In this document: positions 1 through 8,759 of the stretch, one piece after another | How positions within the stretch are numbered: position 1 is the first letter of the stretch | Layout: each line of letters starts with the position of its first letter | Assembly (NCBI RefSeq): GCF_001315015.1 | Contig: NZ_CP012915.1 | Location: 496,001 to 560,000, forward strand | Direction: 5' to 3' | Length of the DNA stretch: 64,000 nucleotides | Origin: Azospirillum brasilense | Lineage (GTDB): Bacteria; Pseudomonadota; Alphaproteobacteria; Azospirillales; Azospirillaceae | Program-made: the position numbers and the translations under genes | The notes under the pieces: generated by a model | What the model was told of the DNA's origin: nothing | The model's database searches: none | Seen by the model: the letters and a program-made list of their open reading frames with translations, nothing else

Positions 1-1360
1 CCGCGGCGTCGGCTTTATCCAGGTCGCGGCCCGCCTTCAGGGCCTTGGCGTGCTGGGCGGTTAGCCAGGGGCCGGACAGCTCGGCCATCGGGCGGTCGAA
101 CTGGGCGCGGACCTCCGGCGCGGCGCCGGACTGCCATGCACCGTCCTCCAGCCAGGCGCCGAGCGCCAGGATCAGCCCGGTGCAGCGCGGCGACTGGATC
201 GCCTCGACGGCCGCCAACGCCGGTCCGCGCCGGGCTTCCCGCACCGCGGCGGTCAGCGCGGCGATTGCGTCGGCGGCAGCCTTCTCCGTCGCCGCGAACG
301 GCGCGATCCCGTGGGACAGCAGCACGTCCCAGTCGCGCGCCGGGCCGAGCTGGCGGGAGACCCGGCGGATGTCGTTTCCGGCGCGGCAGGCGTCCGGCAC
401 CCCGGCCAGGGGGCGGAACAGACGGATGGCGGTGCGCAGGCGGCGCAGAGCGACGCGCATCTGGTGCAGCCCCTCCACATCGCCGCCGGCCAGGGCGCAG
501 GCTTCGTTGGCGAGCAGCAGGCGAAGCCCGTGCCGCACGATGTGGCGGTAGGCCTCGGCCACCGTGGAGACCGGGGTGAGGCCCAGCGGCTCCGGCAGGA
601 CGGGGGCGGGCAGGCGGCCGGTGACGAGACGGTCGCCGATCTCCGCCTTGCTCTCCGTCCCGATGCGTACCGGCACGCGGCGTTGCAGCGTCAGCGCGAG
701 GTCGAACAAGCGCCCGATGCGGCCCGACTTCAGCTCAAGCTCGACCTCGCTGATCCGGGCGCAGGCGTTGCCGGCGGTGATCTGGCCGTCGTCCACCGCC
801 ACCTCGATGGAGGTCAGGGCGTCCGGGCGGACGAGCAGGGTGGTGCGCCGGAACTCCGTCGTGAACTGCGGAACCAGCGCCGCCCGCGCGTCCTCCGGCA
901 CCAGGGCGGCCACGCCCTCGGCGTCGAGGGGCGTCATGTCGGGGGCGGCCGTGGGGATGGCCCAGTCCCATTTCTTGCGGATGGCCACCGCGGCCGAATC
1001 GCCGGGGGTGGCGGCGTTGATGGTCTTCAGCGTCTGCACGAAGCGGTCGCCGTCCTGCCTCACCCGCAAGGCCACGCCCCCCAGAAACAGCCGCCGGTCC
1101 GGCGTGTCGTAATAGACGGTGCGCAGGTTGCGGACGACCGGCGCGCCCTCCGCCTTCTCCTTCAGCGCGGGAAGGTCCGCAACGCGGGGAAGATCGCGCG
1201 GATCGAGATGGAGCTTCATCTCCACCTCGCGCGTAGCGGACACCGTGGCGGACACCGCGGCGGGTGCGCCTGGGGGCGTGTTGTTCTGGGGCGCGGAGGA
1301 CACGGGGGGCGACTCCTGCTCGGTTCCGGGCCTGCTCTGGTCAGGGTTGAAATACCCCAT
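1..1360 (-). CDS. CYTH and CHAD domain protein (inorganic triphosphatase-like), C-terminus cut by window edge
   Basis: Translation from the ATG at 1358-1360 gives about 453 residues before the left edge, so the C-terminus is missing. Residues ~40-235 form a CYTH (triphosphate tunnel) domain: it opens with REVEMKLHL, the family's E-x-E-x-K motif, and continues with YYDTPDRRLF. Residues ~255 onward form a CHAD domain, with histidine- and arginine-rich helices such as GLHQMRVALRRLRTA. CYTH proteins of this type hydrolyse inorganic triphosphate, and CHAD domains bind polyphosphate. The Pro/Ala/Thr-rich stretch before the CYTH domain is a linker. The gene sits in the same direction as a SixA-like phosphatase and divergent from ppk and ppx, so a role at polyphosphate is the natural inference. 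Domain assignment is confident; substrate is inferred. Confidence 0.9.
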   Translation of the reverse strand, partial: MGYFNPDQSRPGTEQESPPVSSAPQNNTPPGAPAAVSATVSATREVEMKLHLDPRDLPRVADLPALKEKAEGAPVVRNLRTVYYDTPDRRLFLGGVALRVRQDGDRFVQTLKTINAATPGDSAAVAIRKKWDWAIPTAAPDMTPLDAEGVAALVPEDARAALVPQFTTEFRRTTLLVRPDALTSIEVAVDDGQITAGNACARISEVELELKSGRIGRLFDLALTLQRRVPVRIGTESKAEIGDRLVTGRLPAPVLPEPLGLTPVSTVAEAYRHIVRHGLRLLLANEACALAGGDVEGLHQMRVALRRLRTAIRLFRPLAGVPDACRAGNDIRRVSRQLGPARDWDVLLSHGIAPFAATEKAAADAIAALTAAVREARRGPALAAVEAIQSPRCTGLILALGAWLEDGAWQSGAAPEVRAQFDRPMAELSGPWLTAQHAKALKAGRDLDKADAA

Positions 1361-1374
1361 TTGGCAAAAGGGCG

Positions 1375-1893
1375 TTAAGAGAGTTTCCGTGGCAGGATGA
1401 AATCGGCCAGCCGTCCCGCCCCGCTGTCCAGGTCGGCCCAGCGGGCCGCTTCGAACAGAATGACGGCGCAGGCACCGGTCGGAAACTTCTCCGCCAGCGC
1501 CGCGCGGTGCCGCTCCTCGCCGCTGCCGGTCAGCTCGCGGGCGAGGTCGTGGAGGTCCGGGTTGTGGGCGACCAGCATCAGCGACGACACGGAGTCGGGC
1601 GCGTCGCGCAGCCGTTCCAGAAGGACCCCGGCGCCGCACAGGTAGAGGCCCCGCTCGCGCTCCACCGGGATGTCCGGCGCGTCCATCACCTCCAGCAGGC
1701 GGTCGGCGGTGTCCGCCGCGCGCCGGGCGGTGGAGCACAGCACCAGCCCGATGCGCGCGCCGCGGTCCTTCAGTTCGTGGCCGACCAGCCGGGCCGCTTT
1801 CCTGCCCCGCGGCGCCAGCGGGCGGTCGTGGTCGTCCAGGGAGGGATCGTCCCACGCGGACTTGCCGTGGCGCATGAGATACAGGGTCTTCAT
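1375..1893 (-). CDS. sixA: SixA-like histidine phosphatase (phosphohistidine phosphatase)
   Basis: This 172-residue protein belongs to the histidine phosphatase superfamily. The RHG motif appears at the N-terminus as LMRHGKSAWDD, where the His forms the phosphoenzyme, and the second catalytic His is in LMLVAHNPDLHDLAREL, as in SixA. SixA removes phosphate from phosphohistidine on HPt or NPr proteins; which partner is used here cannot be read from the sequence. It lacks the extra domains of longer phosphoglycerate-mutase relatives, and the length fits SixA. The gene ends 14 bases before the CYTH-CHAD start, so the two are probably co-transcribed. Confidence 0.88.
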   Translation of the reverse strand: MKTLYLMRHGKSAWDDPSLDDHDRPLAPRGRKAARLVGHELKDRGARIGLVLCSTARRAADTADRLLEVMDAPDIPVERERGLYLCGAGVLLERLRDAPDSVSSLMLVAHNPDLHDLARELTGSGEERHRAALAEKFPTGACAVILFEAARWADLDSGAGRLADFILPRKLS

Positions 1894-2110
1894 CGAGGCG
1901 GTCCCTTCCTGTCCGGATCGCGGCCCGGCGGGATGCGCGGGGGGTGCGACTGTTTTCGCAGCGGTATTATCGTGACGGCAGTATTATGCTGTCTGACCCA
2001 AAACCGTAACGTAGTTGGGGTAGGTTGCCTGGCCCGTCGACCGCGGCGGGGCAGTTCGGCCTGACCGGACTGTAGCGGCACCACCCATCACGCAAAAGCC
2101 CGAGGCTGCT
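1894..2110. promoter_or_regulatory. Divergent intergenic region between sixA and ppk
   Basis: These 217 bases separate the minus-strand sixA/CYTH-CHAD pair from the plus-strand ppk/ppx pair and must carry promoters for both. A locally AT-richer core lies around 1960-2020. No clear Pho box with paired CTGTCAT half-sites was found, and no small gene is convincing. Confidence 0.5.
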
Positions 2111-4258
2111 GTGACCGAACTTCAGGACTTGGAAGCCACCTGCATCGAAGCGGACGCGCCGGAGCGCTTCATCAACCGCGAACTGTCGTGGCTGGCCTTC
2201 AACCAGCGCGTCCTGGATGAGGCGTCCAACCCGAACCACCCGCTGCTCGAACGGCTGAGGTTCCTGTCGATTTCGTCCAGCAACCTCGACGAATTCTACA
2301 TGGTCCGCGTCGCCGGCCTGAAGGGGCAGGTGGCCGCGGGGGTGAAGACCCCCAGCGCCGAGAACCTGACCCCGGCCCAGCAGCTGACCGCGGTGAACCA
2401 GCGCATCGTCGAGTTGATGAACGCGCAGCAGACCATGTGGCGCAGCCTGAAGCAGGACCTGCGCGAGGCCGGCATCATGGTGGTCGGCGCCGAGGACCTG
2501 ACCGAGGGGGAGAAGGACTGGCTGGAGGCCAAGTTCCTCGACGACATCTTCCCCATCCTGACGCCCATCGCCGTGGACCCGGCGCACCCGTTCCCCTTCC
2601 TGCCCAACCTGGGCTTCTCGCTGGCGCTGCAACTGCACGAGCCGGTGAAGGGGCGGCACCTCGACGCGCTGGTCCCGCTGCCGGCCCAACTCGACCGCTT
2701 CATCCGCCTGCCGGGATCGGAGATCCGCTTCATCCAGCTGGAAAAGCTGGTGATGCTGTTCATCGACCGGCTTTTCCCGCCGTTCCAGGTGAAGGCCCAC
2801 GGCGTCTTCCGCGTCCTGCGCGACAGCGAGATGGAGATCGAGGAGGAGGCGGAGGATCTGGTCCGCACCTTCGAAAGCGCGCTGAAGCGCCGCCGCCGCG
2901 GCAGCGTCATACGGCTGGCCACCGACGCCGGCATGGCCGCCGACCTGCGCGAGTTCCTGCGCCACGAACTGCGCGTGTCGAACGACGATGTGTTCGTCCT
3001 TGATGGGCTGATCGGCCTGTCGGACACCCGCCAGCTCATCGTCGACGAGCGGCCCGATCTGGTCTTCCGCCCCTTCAACGCCCGCTTCCCGGAGCGCATC
3101 CGCGACTTCGGCGGCGACTGCTTCGCGGCCATCCGCGACAAGGACATCGTCGTCCACCATCCGTACGAGAGCTTCGACGTGGTGGTGCAGTTCATCCGGC
3201 AGGCAGCGCGCGACCCGCAGGTGGTCGCCATCAAGCAGACGCTCTACCGCACCAGCAAGGACAGCCCGATCGTCGCCGCGCTGATCGAGGCGGCGGAGGC
3301 CGGCAAATCGGTCACCGCTCTGGTCGAACTGAAGGCCCGCTTCGACGAGGAGGCCAACATCCGCTGGGCGCGCGACCTGGAGCGCGCCGGCGCCCAGGTC
3401 GTCTACGGCTTCGTCGATCTGAAGACGCACGCCAAGGTGTCGCTGGTGGTGCGGCGCGAGAACAAGGCGTTGCGCAGCTACGTCCATTTCGGGACCGGCA
3501 ACTACCACCCGATCACGGCCAAGGTCTACACCGACCTGTCCTTCTTCACCTGCGACCCGGCGCTCTGCCACGACGCGGCGGTGATGTTCAACTACATGAC
3601 CGGCTACGCCACGCCGAAGCTGTTGGAGAAGATCGCCATCGCCCCGATCACGCTGCGCCAGAAGCTGGGCCAGCTGATCGACGCGGAGGTCGCCAACGCC
3701 GCCGCCGGCAAACCCGCCCACATCTGGGTGAAGCTGAATTCGCTGGTCGATTCGGAGATCATCGACCAGCTTTACAAGGCGTCGCAGAAAGGCGTGCAGA
3801 TCGACATGGTGATCCGCGGCATCTGCTGCCTGCGCCCCGGCGTCAAAGGCCTGTCGGAGAACATCCGGGTGCGCAGCATCGTCGGGCGCTTTCTGGAGCA
3901 TGGGCGCGTCATCTGCTTCGCCAACGGCCACGCGCTGCCCAGCCCGCAAGCCAAGCTCTACATCTCCTCCGCCGACTGGATGACGCGCAACCTGGACCGC
4001 CGGATCGAGACGCTGGTGCCCATCGAGAACCCGACGGTGCACGAGCAGGTGCTGGACCAGATCATGGTCGCCAACCTGAAGGATGAGGCGAACACCTGGA
4101 AACTCGGCCCCGATGGCGTTTATCATCGCGTGGAGGCTGGTCCGGACGCGTTCAGCGCCCATAACTACTTCATGACGAACCCCAGCCTGTCGGGGCGCGG
4201 CAGCGCGCTCAGCAGCAAAAAGACGCCGCCGCGGTTGAAGCTGCGTACGGTCATCTGA
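2111..4258 (+). CDS. ppk: Polyphosphate kinase 1
   Basis: The 715-residue protein starts at GTG 2111 and matches PPK1 over its full length. The N-terminal helical domain carries [18 protein letters not shown] (residues ~20-37). The catalytic phospholipase-D-like halves carry KTHAK, whose His (~440) corresponds to the autophosphorylated histidine, [11 protein letters not shown] just after it, and a second conserved His in LEHGRV (~597). The C-terminus holds [17 protein letters not shown]1 reversibly transfers the gamma phosphate of ATP to polyphosphate at the inner membrane. Only a 13-base gap separates it from ppx, so synthesis and breakdown enzymes are co-transcribed. Confidence 0.97.
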   Translation: MTELQDLEATCIEADAPERFINRELSWLAFNQRVLDEASNPNHPLLERLRFLSISSSNLDEFYMVRVAGLKGQVAAGVKTPSAENLTPAQQLTAVNQRIVELMNAQQTMWRSLKQDLREAGIMVVGAEDLTEGEKDWLEAKFLDDIFPILTPIAVDPAHPFPFLPNLGFSLALQLHEPVKGRHLDALVPLPAQLDRFIRLPGSEIRFIQLEKLVMLFIDRLFPPFQVKAHGVFRVLRDSEMEIEEEAEDLVRTFESALKRRRRGSVIRLATDAGMAADLREFLRHELRVSNDDVFVLDGLIGLSDTRQLIVDERPDLVFRPFNARFPERIRDFGGDCFAAIRDKDIVVHHPYESFDVVVQFIRQAARDPQVVAIKQTLYRTSKDSPIVAALIEAAEAGKSVTALVELKARFDEEANIRWARDLERAGAQVVYGFVDLKTHAKVSLVVRRENKALRSYVHFGTGNYHPITAKVYTDLSFFTCDPALCHDAAVMFNYMTGYATPKLLEKIAIAPITLRQKLGQLIDAEVANAAAGKPAHIWVKLNSLVDSEIIDQLYKASQKGVQIDMVIRGICCLRPGVKGLSENIRVRSIVGRFLEHGRVICFANGHALPSPQAKLYISSADWMTRNLDRRIETLVPIENPTVHEQVLDQIMVANLKDEANTWKLGPDGVYHRVEAGPDAFSAHNYFMTNPSLSGRGSALSSKKTPPRLKLRTVI

Positions 4259-4277
4259 TTGAGGACATCGGTTGCTT

Positions 4278-5819
4278 ATGACGCCGGCGCAGGAACACAC
4301 GGTCGCCACCAAGGCCGTCGAGAAGGGCGAGCGGATCGCCGTCATCGACATCGGGTCCAACTCGATCCGGCTCGTCGTCTATGACGCTCTGAAGCGATCG
4401 CCTCTGCCGGTCTTCAACGAGAAGGTCCTGTGCGGGCTCGGCCGCGGGGTGGAGAAGACCGGCTGCCTGAACCCGGACGGCGTGATCCAGGGCCTGGAGG
4501 CCCTGGAACGCTTCGCCCTGCTGGTCGCGGGCATGCGCGTCGGGCGGTTGGATGTCATCGCCACAGCGGCGGTGCGCGACGCCACGGACGGCCCGGCCTT
4601 CATCCAGCGGGTGAAGGACCGCACCGGCCTCGACGTCAGCGTCATCACCGGCGAGGAGGAGGCGCGGCTGTCCGCCATGGGCGTGCTGTCCGGCACCCCC
4701 GCCGCGGACGGGCTGGTCGGCGACCTCGGCGGCGGCAGCCTGGAACTGGTGCGGCTGGAGCGCGGCGTGATCGGCGAGCATCTGACGATGCCGCTGGGGC
4801 CGTTGCGCCTGATGGAGCTGAACCCCGCCAAGCCGAACGGGCTGGTCCGCGCCATCGACCAGCATCTGGAGAAGCTGGACTGGCTGGCCCAGATGCGCGG
4901 CAAGCCCTTCTTCCCGGTGGGCGGCGGCTGGCGGGCGCTGGCCAAGCTGCACATGGAGCATGTGAAGCACCCGCTGCACATCATTCACCATTACACGGTG
5001 CCCTTCGCCGAGGCGCGGGACTTCGCCGCGCTGATCGCCAAGCAGAGCCGCTCCTCGCTGGAGAAGATGTCCGGCTCCCGCCGCCGCATCGACACGCTGC
5101 CCTACGCGGCGCTGGTGTTCGAGCGGCTGTTGCGGATGGTCCAGCCGTCCAGCGTGGTGTTCTCGGCCTTCGGGTTGCGGGAAGGTCACCTCTACGCGCT
5201 GCTCGACCCGGAGGGGCAGCGGCAGGACCCGCTGATCGCCGCGGTCGAGGACTGGGCGCAGCGCTTCGTCCGCATCGGCGATCCGGCCCTGTTGGTGTCC
5301 TGGACCGGCAATCTCTTCGCCGGAGAGGACGACGCGGCCTTGAGGCTGCGGCAGGCCGCCTGCCTGTTGAGCGACGTGGGCTGGGCCGAGCATCCCGATT
5401 ACCGGGCGGAGCACGCCTGCCTGCGCATCCTGCGCTACCCGTTCCCCGGCATCGACCACGACGAGCGGGCCTTCCTGGCGCTGGCCGTCTATGCGCGTTA
5501 CGCCGGCTCCATCGACGGTCCGGGCACGCCCAACGCGGTCACCGCGGGGCCGCGGTCACTGCTCAGCGACGCCCAGGCGCGCAAGGCGCTGGTTCTGGGG
5601 CTGGCGCTGCGGCTGGCCCACACGCTGACCGGCGGGGCCACCGCGCTGCTGCAGCGCACGGCGCTGAAGGTGTCGGGGGAGCGGCTGGTGCTGACCCTGC
5701 CGGACGATTTCAGCGTGCCGGCCGGCGAGACGGTGCAGCGGCGCCTGGACGCGCTGGCGAAGGCGCTGAACCGCAAAGGCGAGATTGTGCCGCCGGCTAG
5801 GCCCCAGGCGGCGGAGTAA
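4278..5819 (+). CDS. ppx: Exopolyphosphatase / Ppx-GppA phosphatase family
   Basis: The protein belongs to the ASKHA fold of Ppx/GppA: IAVIDIGSNSIRLVVYD at the N-terminus is the phosphate-1 loop and VGDLGGGSLELVRL is the phosphate-2 loop. The C-terminal ~200 residues resemble the HD-like helical domain of longer Ppx proteins. It releases orthophosphate from polyphosphate ends, or converts pppGpp to ppGpp in GppA members; the pairing with ppk favours the first. Start choice is uncertain: an in-frame TTG at 4272 lies 6 bases after GAGGA, whereas the ATG at 4278 is 12 bases away. I took the ATG (513 residues); the TTG start would add two residues. Confidence 0.94.
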   Translation: MTPAQEHTVATKAVEKGERIAVIDIGSNSIRLVVYDALKRSPLPVFNEKVLCGLGRGVEKTGCLNPDGVIQGLEALERFALLVAGMRVGRLDVIATAAVRDATDGPAFIQRVKDRTGLDVSVITGEEEARLSAMGVLSGTPAADGLVGDLGGGSLELVRLERGVIGEHLTMPLGPLRLMELNPAKPNGLVRAIDQHLEKLDWLAQMRGKPFFPVGGGWRALAKLHMEHVKHPLHIIHHYTVPFAEARDFAALIAKQSRSSLEKMSGSRRRIDTLPYAALVFERLLRMVQPSSVVFSAFGLREGHLYALLDPEGQRQDPLIAAVEDWAQRFVRIGDPALLVSWTGNLFAGEDDAALRLRQAACLLSDVGWAEHPDYRAEHACLRILRYPFPGIDHDERAFLALAVYARYAGSIDGPGTPNAVTAGPRSLLSDAQARKALVLGLALRLAHTLTGGATALLQRTALKVSGERLVLTLPDDFSVPAGETVQRRLDALAKALNRKGEIVPPARPQAAE

Positions 5820-5829
5820 AGGTTTTTTA

Positions 5830-5854
5830 CCCCTCTCCCAGGGCGGGAGAGGGG
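5830..5854. terminator. Perfect 10-bp stem-loop between convergent genes
   Basis: CCCCTCTCCC (5830-5839) pairs perfectly with GGGAGAGGGG (5845-5854) around a five-base loop. It lies between the ends of ppx (+) and the EAL-like gene (-). There is no downstream T-run on either strand (a T-run precedes it on +), so it may be a dispersed palindromic repeat that also blocks read-through rather than a textbook terminator. Confidence 0.6.
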
Positions 5855-5872
5855 ATCAAACGGGGAAAGCCC

Positions 5873-7162
5873 TCACGCCACCTTGGCGTGGGCGATGGCT
5901 TCGCGGACGCTCACGCCCTTGCGCAGGATGTTGTCCACGGCGCGGCCCTGCACCATCGTGATGCCGACCTTATTGGCATAGACGAGGCTCGACACGCTGT
6001 CGCAGCGCGCCAGGATGAACTTGCAACGGTCCTGCTCCTGGATCCGCTCCATGAAATACTTCTCGAAGGTCGGGTCCATCTCCAGCATGTCGTTGGACCA
6101 GAAGATCTTCGCATAGTCGGCGTTCAGGTATTCCAGATCGAAGTTCGTCACCCAGAAGGGGTTCAGCCCGTCCACCGCGATCTGGTAACGGCGATCCTGG
6201 GCGAATTCCACGACCTCGTTGAACAGCGACAGATTCTCGATCAGGTCGCCCTTGGAGATTTCCAGCACCACCTGCCCGCGGAAATCGAGCGGAAGCCGCT
6301 CGTCGAACTTCACGAAGCCGGTGGAGATGACCGTGGACAGGTTGATGTTGATGCCGATGCGCCGGCCCCGCATGAAGCTGAGGCCGTGGTTCAGCGCCCG
6401 CAGCACCGATTGGTCGAGGTTGGCCGTGAAATAGTTGAACAGCCACTTGTTGGCCGTGATGTCGTAGTCCGGGCAGAGCCGCTCCTGAAGCAGCTTGATC
6501 GAAATGTAGAGTTCGAAATAGGCCATGTCCTCTTCGGCGTTGCGGCCGATGTTGGCAATGGCCTGGTTGAAGAGGAAAGGCGACAGGTCGAACATCTGCA
6601 TGGAGCGTTCGAGCTTCGCCATCTCCTCCAGCGTGATCGGCGGCTTCGTCTCGTTGGAATGATCGCCGGTCTCGTTGGCCTGCAATTCTTCGATGAAACG
6701 GATGACGTTGATGAAGTTCAACGCCAGTTCCATGATCGAGTAGAGCGAGAACTCCTTGTAGGGATTCGCTCCGGTCAGCGTCGTTTTCGCCAGGAAGATC
6801 TGCTCGACCTTCTGGCACACGTCGGTGACGCCGGTCAGCTTCAGCCCCTTGTAGAGGATGATGACGTCGCCGTTGGAAATGTTGAAGGATTGCAGATAGG
6901 AGGCCTTGCTCGCCAGTTCCTGGATGATCGTGCGGACGATCATCTGGCTGGAGGGGTCCTTGTCCCGCAGCAACGACAGGTGCATGTGGATCAGGCGCAT
7001 GCCCTGCAGTTCGGACTTCGCGGAGCGGAGCAGATTCAGCAGTTTGTCGTTGTCAAATTCGGGCTTCTGGTCCTTCGCGGCGGCGACGGCAGCCTGCTTC
7101 TCCGTCGTGGAGAGGCGGACGCGGTCGCGTCCCATGGGTGGTTTGCCGCCGAACTTGCTCAT
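5873..7162 (-). CDS. Degenerate EAL-like protein lacking catalytic residues
   Basis: This 429-residue protein has a C-terminal half (~210-425) that follows the layout of c-di-GMP phosphodiesterase EAL domains: ININLS (271-276) where EAL proteins have INLS, VLEISKGD (299-306) where they have LEITE, AVDGLNPF (329-336) replacing the DDFGTG loop, DYAKIFW (349-355) replacing DxLKID, and VQGRAVD (404-410) replacing the final VQGY. The EAL signature and most metal-binding acids are missing, so hydrolysis is not expected. The first ~200 residues are helical and show no domain I recognise. A role as a c-di-GMP- or protein-binding regulator is inference. It is monocistronic, convergent with ppx. Confidence 0.7.
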   Translation of the reverse strand: MSKFGGKPPMGRDRVRLSTTEKQAAVAAAKDQKPEFDNDKLLNLLRSAKSELQGMRLIHMHLSLLRDKDPSSQMIVRTIIQELASKASYLQSFNISNGDVIILYKGLKLTGVTDVCQKVEQIFLAKTTLTGANPYKEFSLYSIMELALNFINVIRFIEELQANETGDHSNETKPPITLEEMAKLERSMQMFDLSPFLFNQAIANIGRNAEEDMAYFELYISIKLLQERLCPDYDITANKWLFNYFTANLDQSVLRALNHGLSFMRGRRIGININLSTVISTGFVKFDERLPLDFRGQVVLEISKGDLIENLSLFNEVVEFAQDRRYQIAVDGLNPFWVTNFDLEYLNADYAKIFWSNDMLEMDPTFEKYFMERIQEQDRCKFILARCDSVSSLVYANKVGITMVQGRAVDNILRKGVSVREAIAHAKVA

Positions 7163-7426
7163 ACGCGAAATCCCCCGGGTGTGCGCATAGGGCGTGTGCG
7201 CACCTTATAGGCGAGAATTCCATCCGCGAACCAAACCGCACCGATACACGGCATGGATACGGAGCCCGTGACTTATTAGCCCTGACCTTTTTTAACAATG
7301 CCTTAAAGCGCTGTTAATTGCGATGAAATGTTTCATAATTTTGGCTAAACGTCGCGAAGCTGCCCGAACCTGTAACGTCCCGAACCGACTCTTGCGCCAC
7401 TCTGGAACGATTCTGGATGGGGCCGT
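7163..7426. promoter_or_regulatory. Intergenic region upstream of the EAL-like gene, with a short dyad
   Basis: This 264-base gap is more AT-rich than its surroundings and contains the upstream region of the minus-strand EAL-like gene. A perfect 6-2-6 palindrome, ATGAAATGTTTCAT, occupies 7323-7336 and could be an operator. I see no gene here. Confidence 0.35.
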
Positions 7427-8593
7427 TTATGACCCCTCTCCATTGCCGGCCGGAACGATGCGGACACGGCGGTCCAGCACCGCCAACCCAATGCGGCCGT
7501 GCTTCAGCGCCAGCGCGTCCTCGCCGAACAATTCACGGCGCCAGCCCTGCATCGCCGGTACTTGGGCCTCGTCGTCCGCGGCGATGGCCTCCAGATCGGC
7601 AGCGGAGGCGATCAGCTTGGACGCCACGTTGTTTTCTTCGCACTTCATCTTCAGAAGTACGCGCAGCAACTCAACGATGGGTTGCAGTCCGGGCGGCGGC
7701 TCCTCGCGCGGCTCGACGCGTGGTAGCTCGGACTCCGGCAAATCCAGCCCCTTCTGGACGCAGGATAGCACCTCGGCGCCCTGGCGGCCTTCCGCGAAGC
7801 CGCGGCCCATGCCGCGGGTGCGGGCGAGGTCATCCACGCTGGTCGGGGCGTGGGCGGCAATCTCCAGCAGCGCCTCGTCCCGCAGCACGCGGGAGCGGGG
7901 CAGGTCGCGGCGCTGCGCCTCGCGCTCCCGCCACGCCGCCAGCTCCTTCAGCACGGCCATGAAGCGCGGCTTGTTGGTCCGCACCTTCAGCCGCAGCCAG
8001 GAACTGTCCGGGTCCGTCTGGTAGGTGGCCGGATCGGTCAGGACGGCCATCTCCTCCTCCAGCCAGTGGGCGCGGCCGGAGCGGACGAGGCGGCGCTTCA
8101 GCTTCTCATAGGCCGGGCGCAGGTGGATCACGTCGGACAGGGCGTAGGTCAGCTGCCGCTCGGTCAGCGGGCGGTGCGACCAGTCGGTGAAGCGGCTGGA
8201 CTTGTCGATGCGCGCCCCGGCCAGCTTGGTGACCAGCGTCTCGTACCCCACGCTCTCGCCGAAGCCGCAGACCATGGCGGCGACCTGCGTGTCGAACAGC
8301 GGGTGGGGGATCTGGCCGGACAGGTGCCAGAAGATTTCCACGTCCTGCCGGGCGGCGTGGAACACCTTGAGGATCGCCGGGTCCACCATCACGCGGAACA
8401 GCGGCGCAAGGTCGATGCCTTCGGCCAGCGGGTCGATGGCGACCGCGCCGTTCGGCCCGCCGACCTGCACGAGGCAGAGCTGCGGCCAATAGGTCTTCTC
8501 GCGCAGGAATTCGGTGTCGACGGTGATGTAGTCCACCCCGGCCAGCGAGCGGCAGAAGGCGTCAAGGTCTTCGGTGGTCGTGATGAGTGTCAT
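7427..8593 (-). CDS. rnd: Ribonuclease D
   Basis: The 388-residue protein starts at ATG 8591-8593 (MTLITTTEDL); the reading frame extends further upstream, but only the shorter form fits the family. The DEDD exonuclease motifs are visible: YITVDTEFLRE (motif I), HAARQDVEIFW (motif II) and the YALSDVIHLRPAY block (motif III, DEDDy type). An HRDC domain follows (RDLPRSRVLRDEALLEIA, then VDDLARTRG). RNase D trims tRNA and other small RNA 3' ends. It is divergent from aspS across 166 bases, a tRNA-linked pairing that may share regulation. Confidence 0.95.
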   Translation of the reverse strand: MTLITTTEDLDAFCRSLAGVDYITVDTEFLREKTYWPQLCLVQVGGPNGAVAIDPLAEGIDLAPLFRVMVDPAILKVFHAARQDVEIFWHLSGQIPHPLFDTQVAAMVCGFGESVGYETLVTKLAGARIDKSSRFTDWSHRPLTERQLTYALSDVIHLRPAYEKLKRRLVRSGRAHWLEEEMAVLTDPATYQTDPDSSWLRLKVRTNKPRFMAVLKELAAWREREAQRRDLPRSRVLRDEALLEIAAHAPTSVDDLARTRGMGRGFAEGRQGAEVLSCVQKGLDLPESELPRVEPREEPPPGLQPIVELLRVLLKMKCEENNVASKLIASAADLEAIAADDEAQVPAMQGWRRELFGEDALALKHGRIGLAVLDRRVRIVPAGNGEGS

Positions 8594-8759
8594 GCGGGCT
8601 TCATACACGAGCGCGCGACCGCGTGAAAGCTCGCCCTTCGGCAACTCTCCCAGCGTGCAGCGGACGCGGATGGCGACTTGACATTCCCGCGCTGTCGGTG
8701 TGGTGTGTCGGGCCGCCTTTCCGCGCAGGATTCCGACCTTTTCCAAGGTGTTTCGACCC
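8594..8759. promoter_or_regulatory. Divergent promoter region rnd / aspS
   Basis: 166 bases separate the two start codons, enough for back-to-back promoters. TTGACATTCC at 8677-8686 resembles a -35 element for aspS. I could not assign a confident -10. Confidence 0.4.

Noticed and set aside
1960..2030. Pho box before ppk
   Set aside because: CTGTCTGACCC at ~1989 resembles one half-site, but no second half-site is correctly spaced.
1967..4360. Long open frame (797 codons) on the minus strand over ppk
   Set aside because: It is exactly antisense to ppk; its translation is low-complexity and matches no family. Long antisense frames are normal in GC-rich genes.
5821..5854. CRISPR-like or multi-copy repeat at the ppx end
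   Set aside because: Only one copy of this palindrome is seen here, with a related but different one at 10604; no array structure anywhere in the window.
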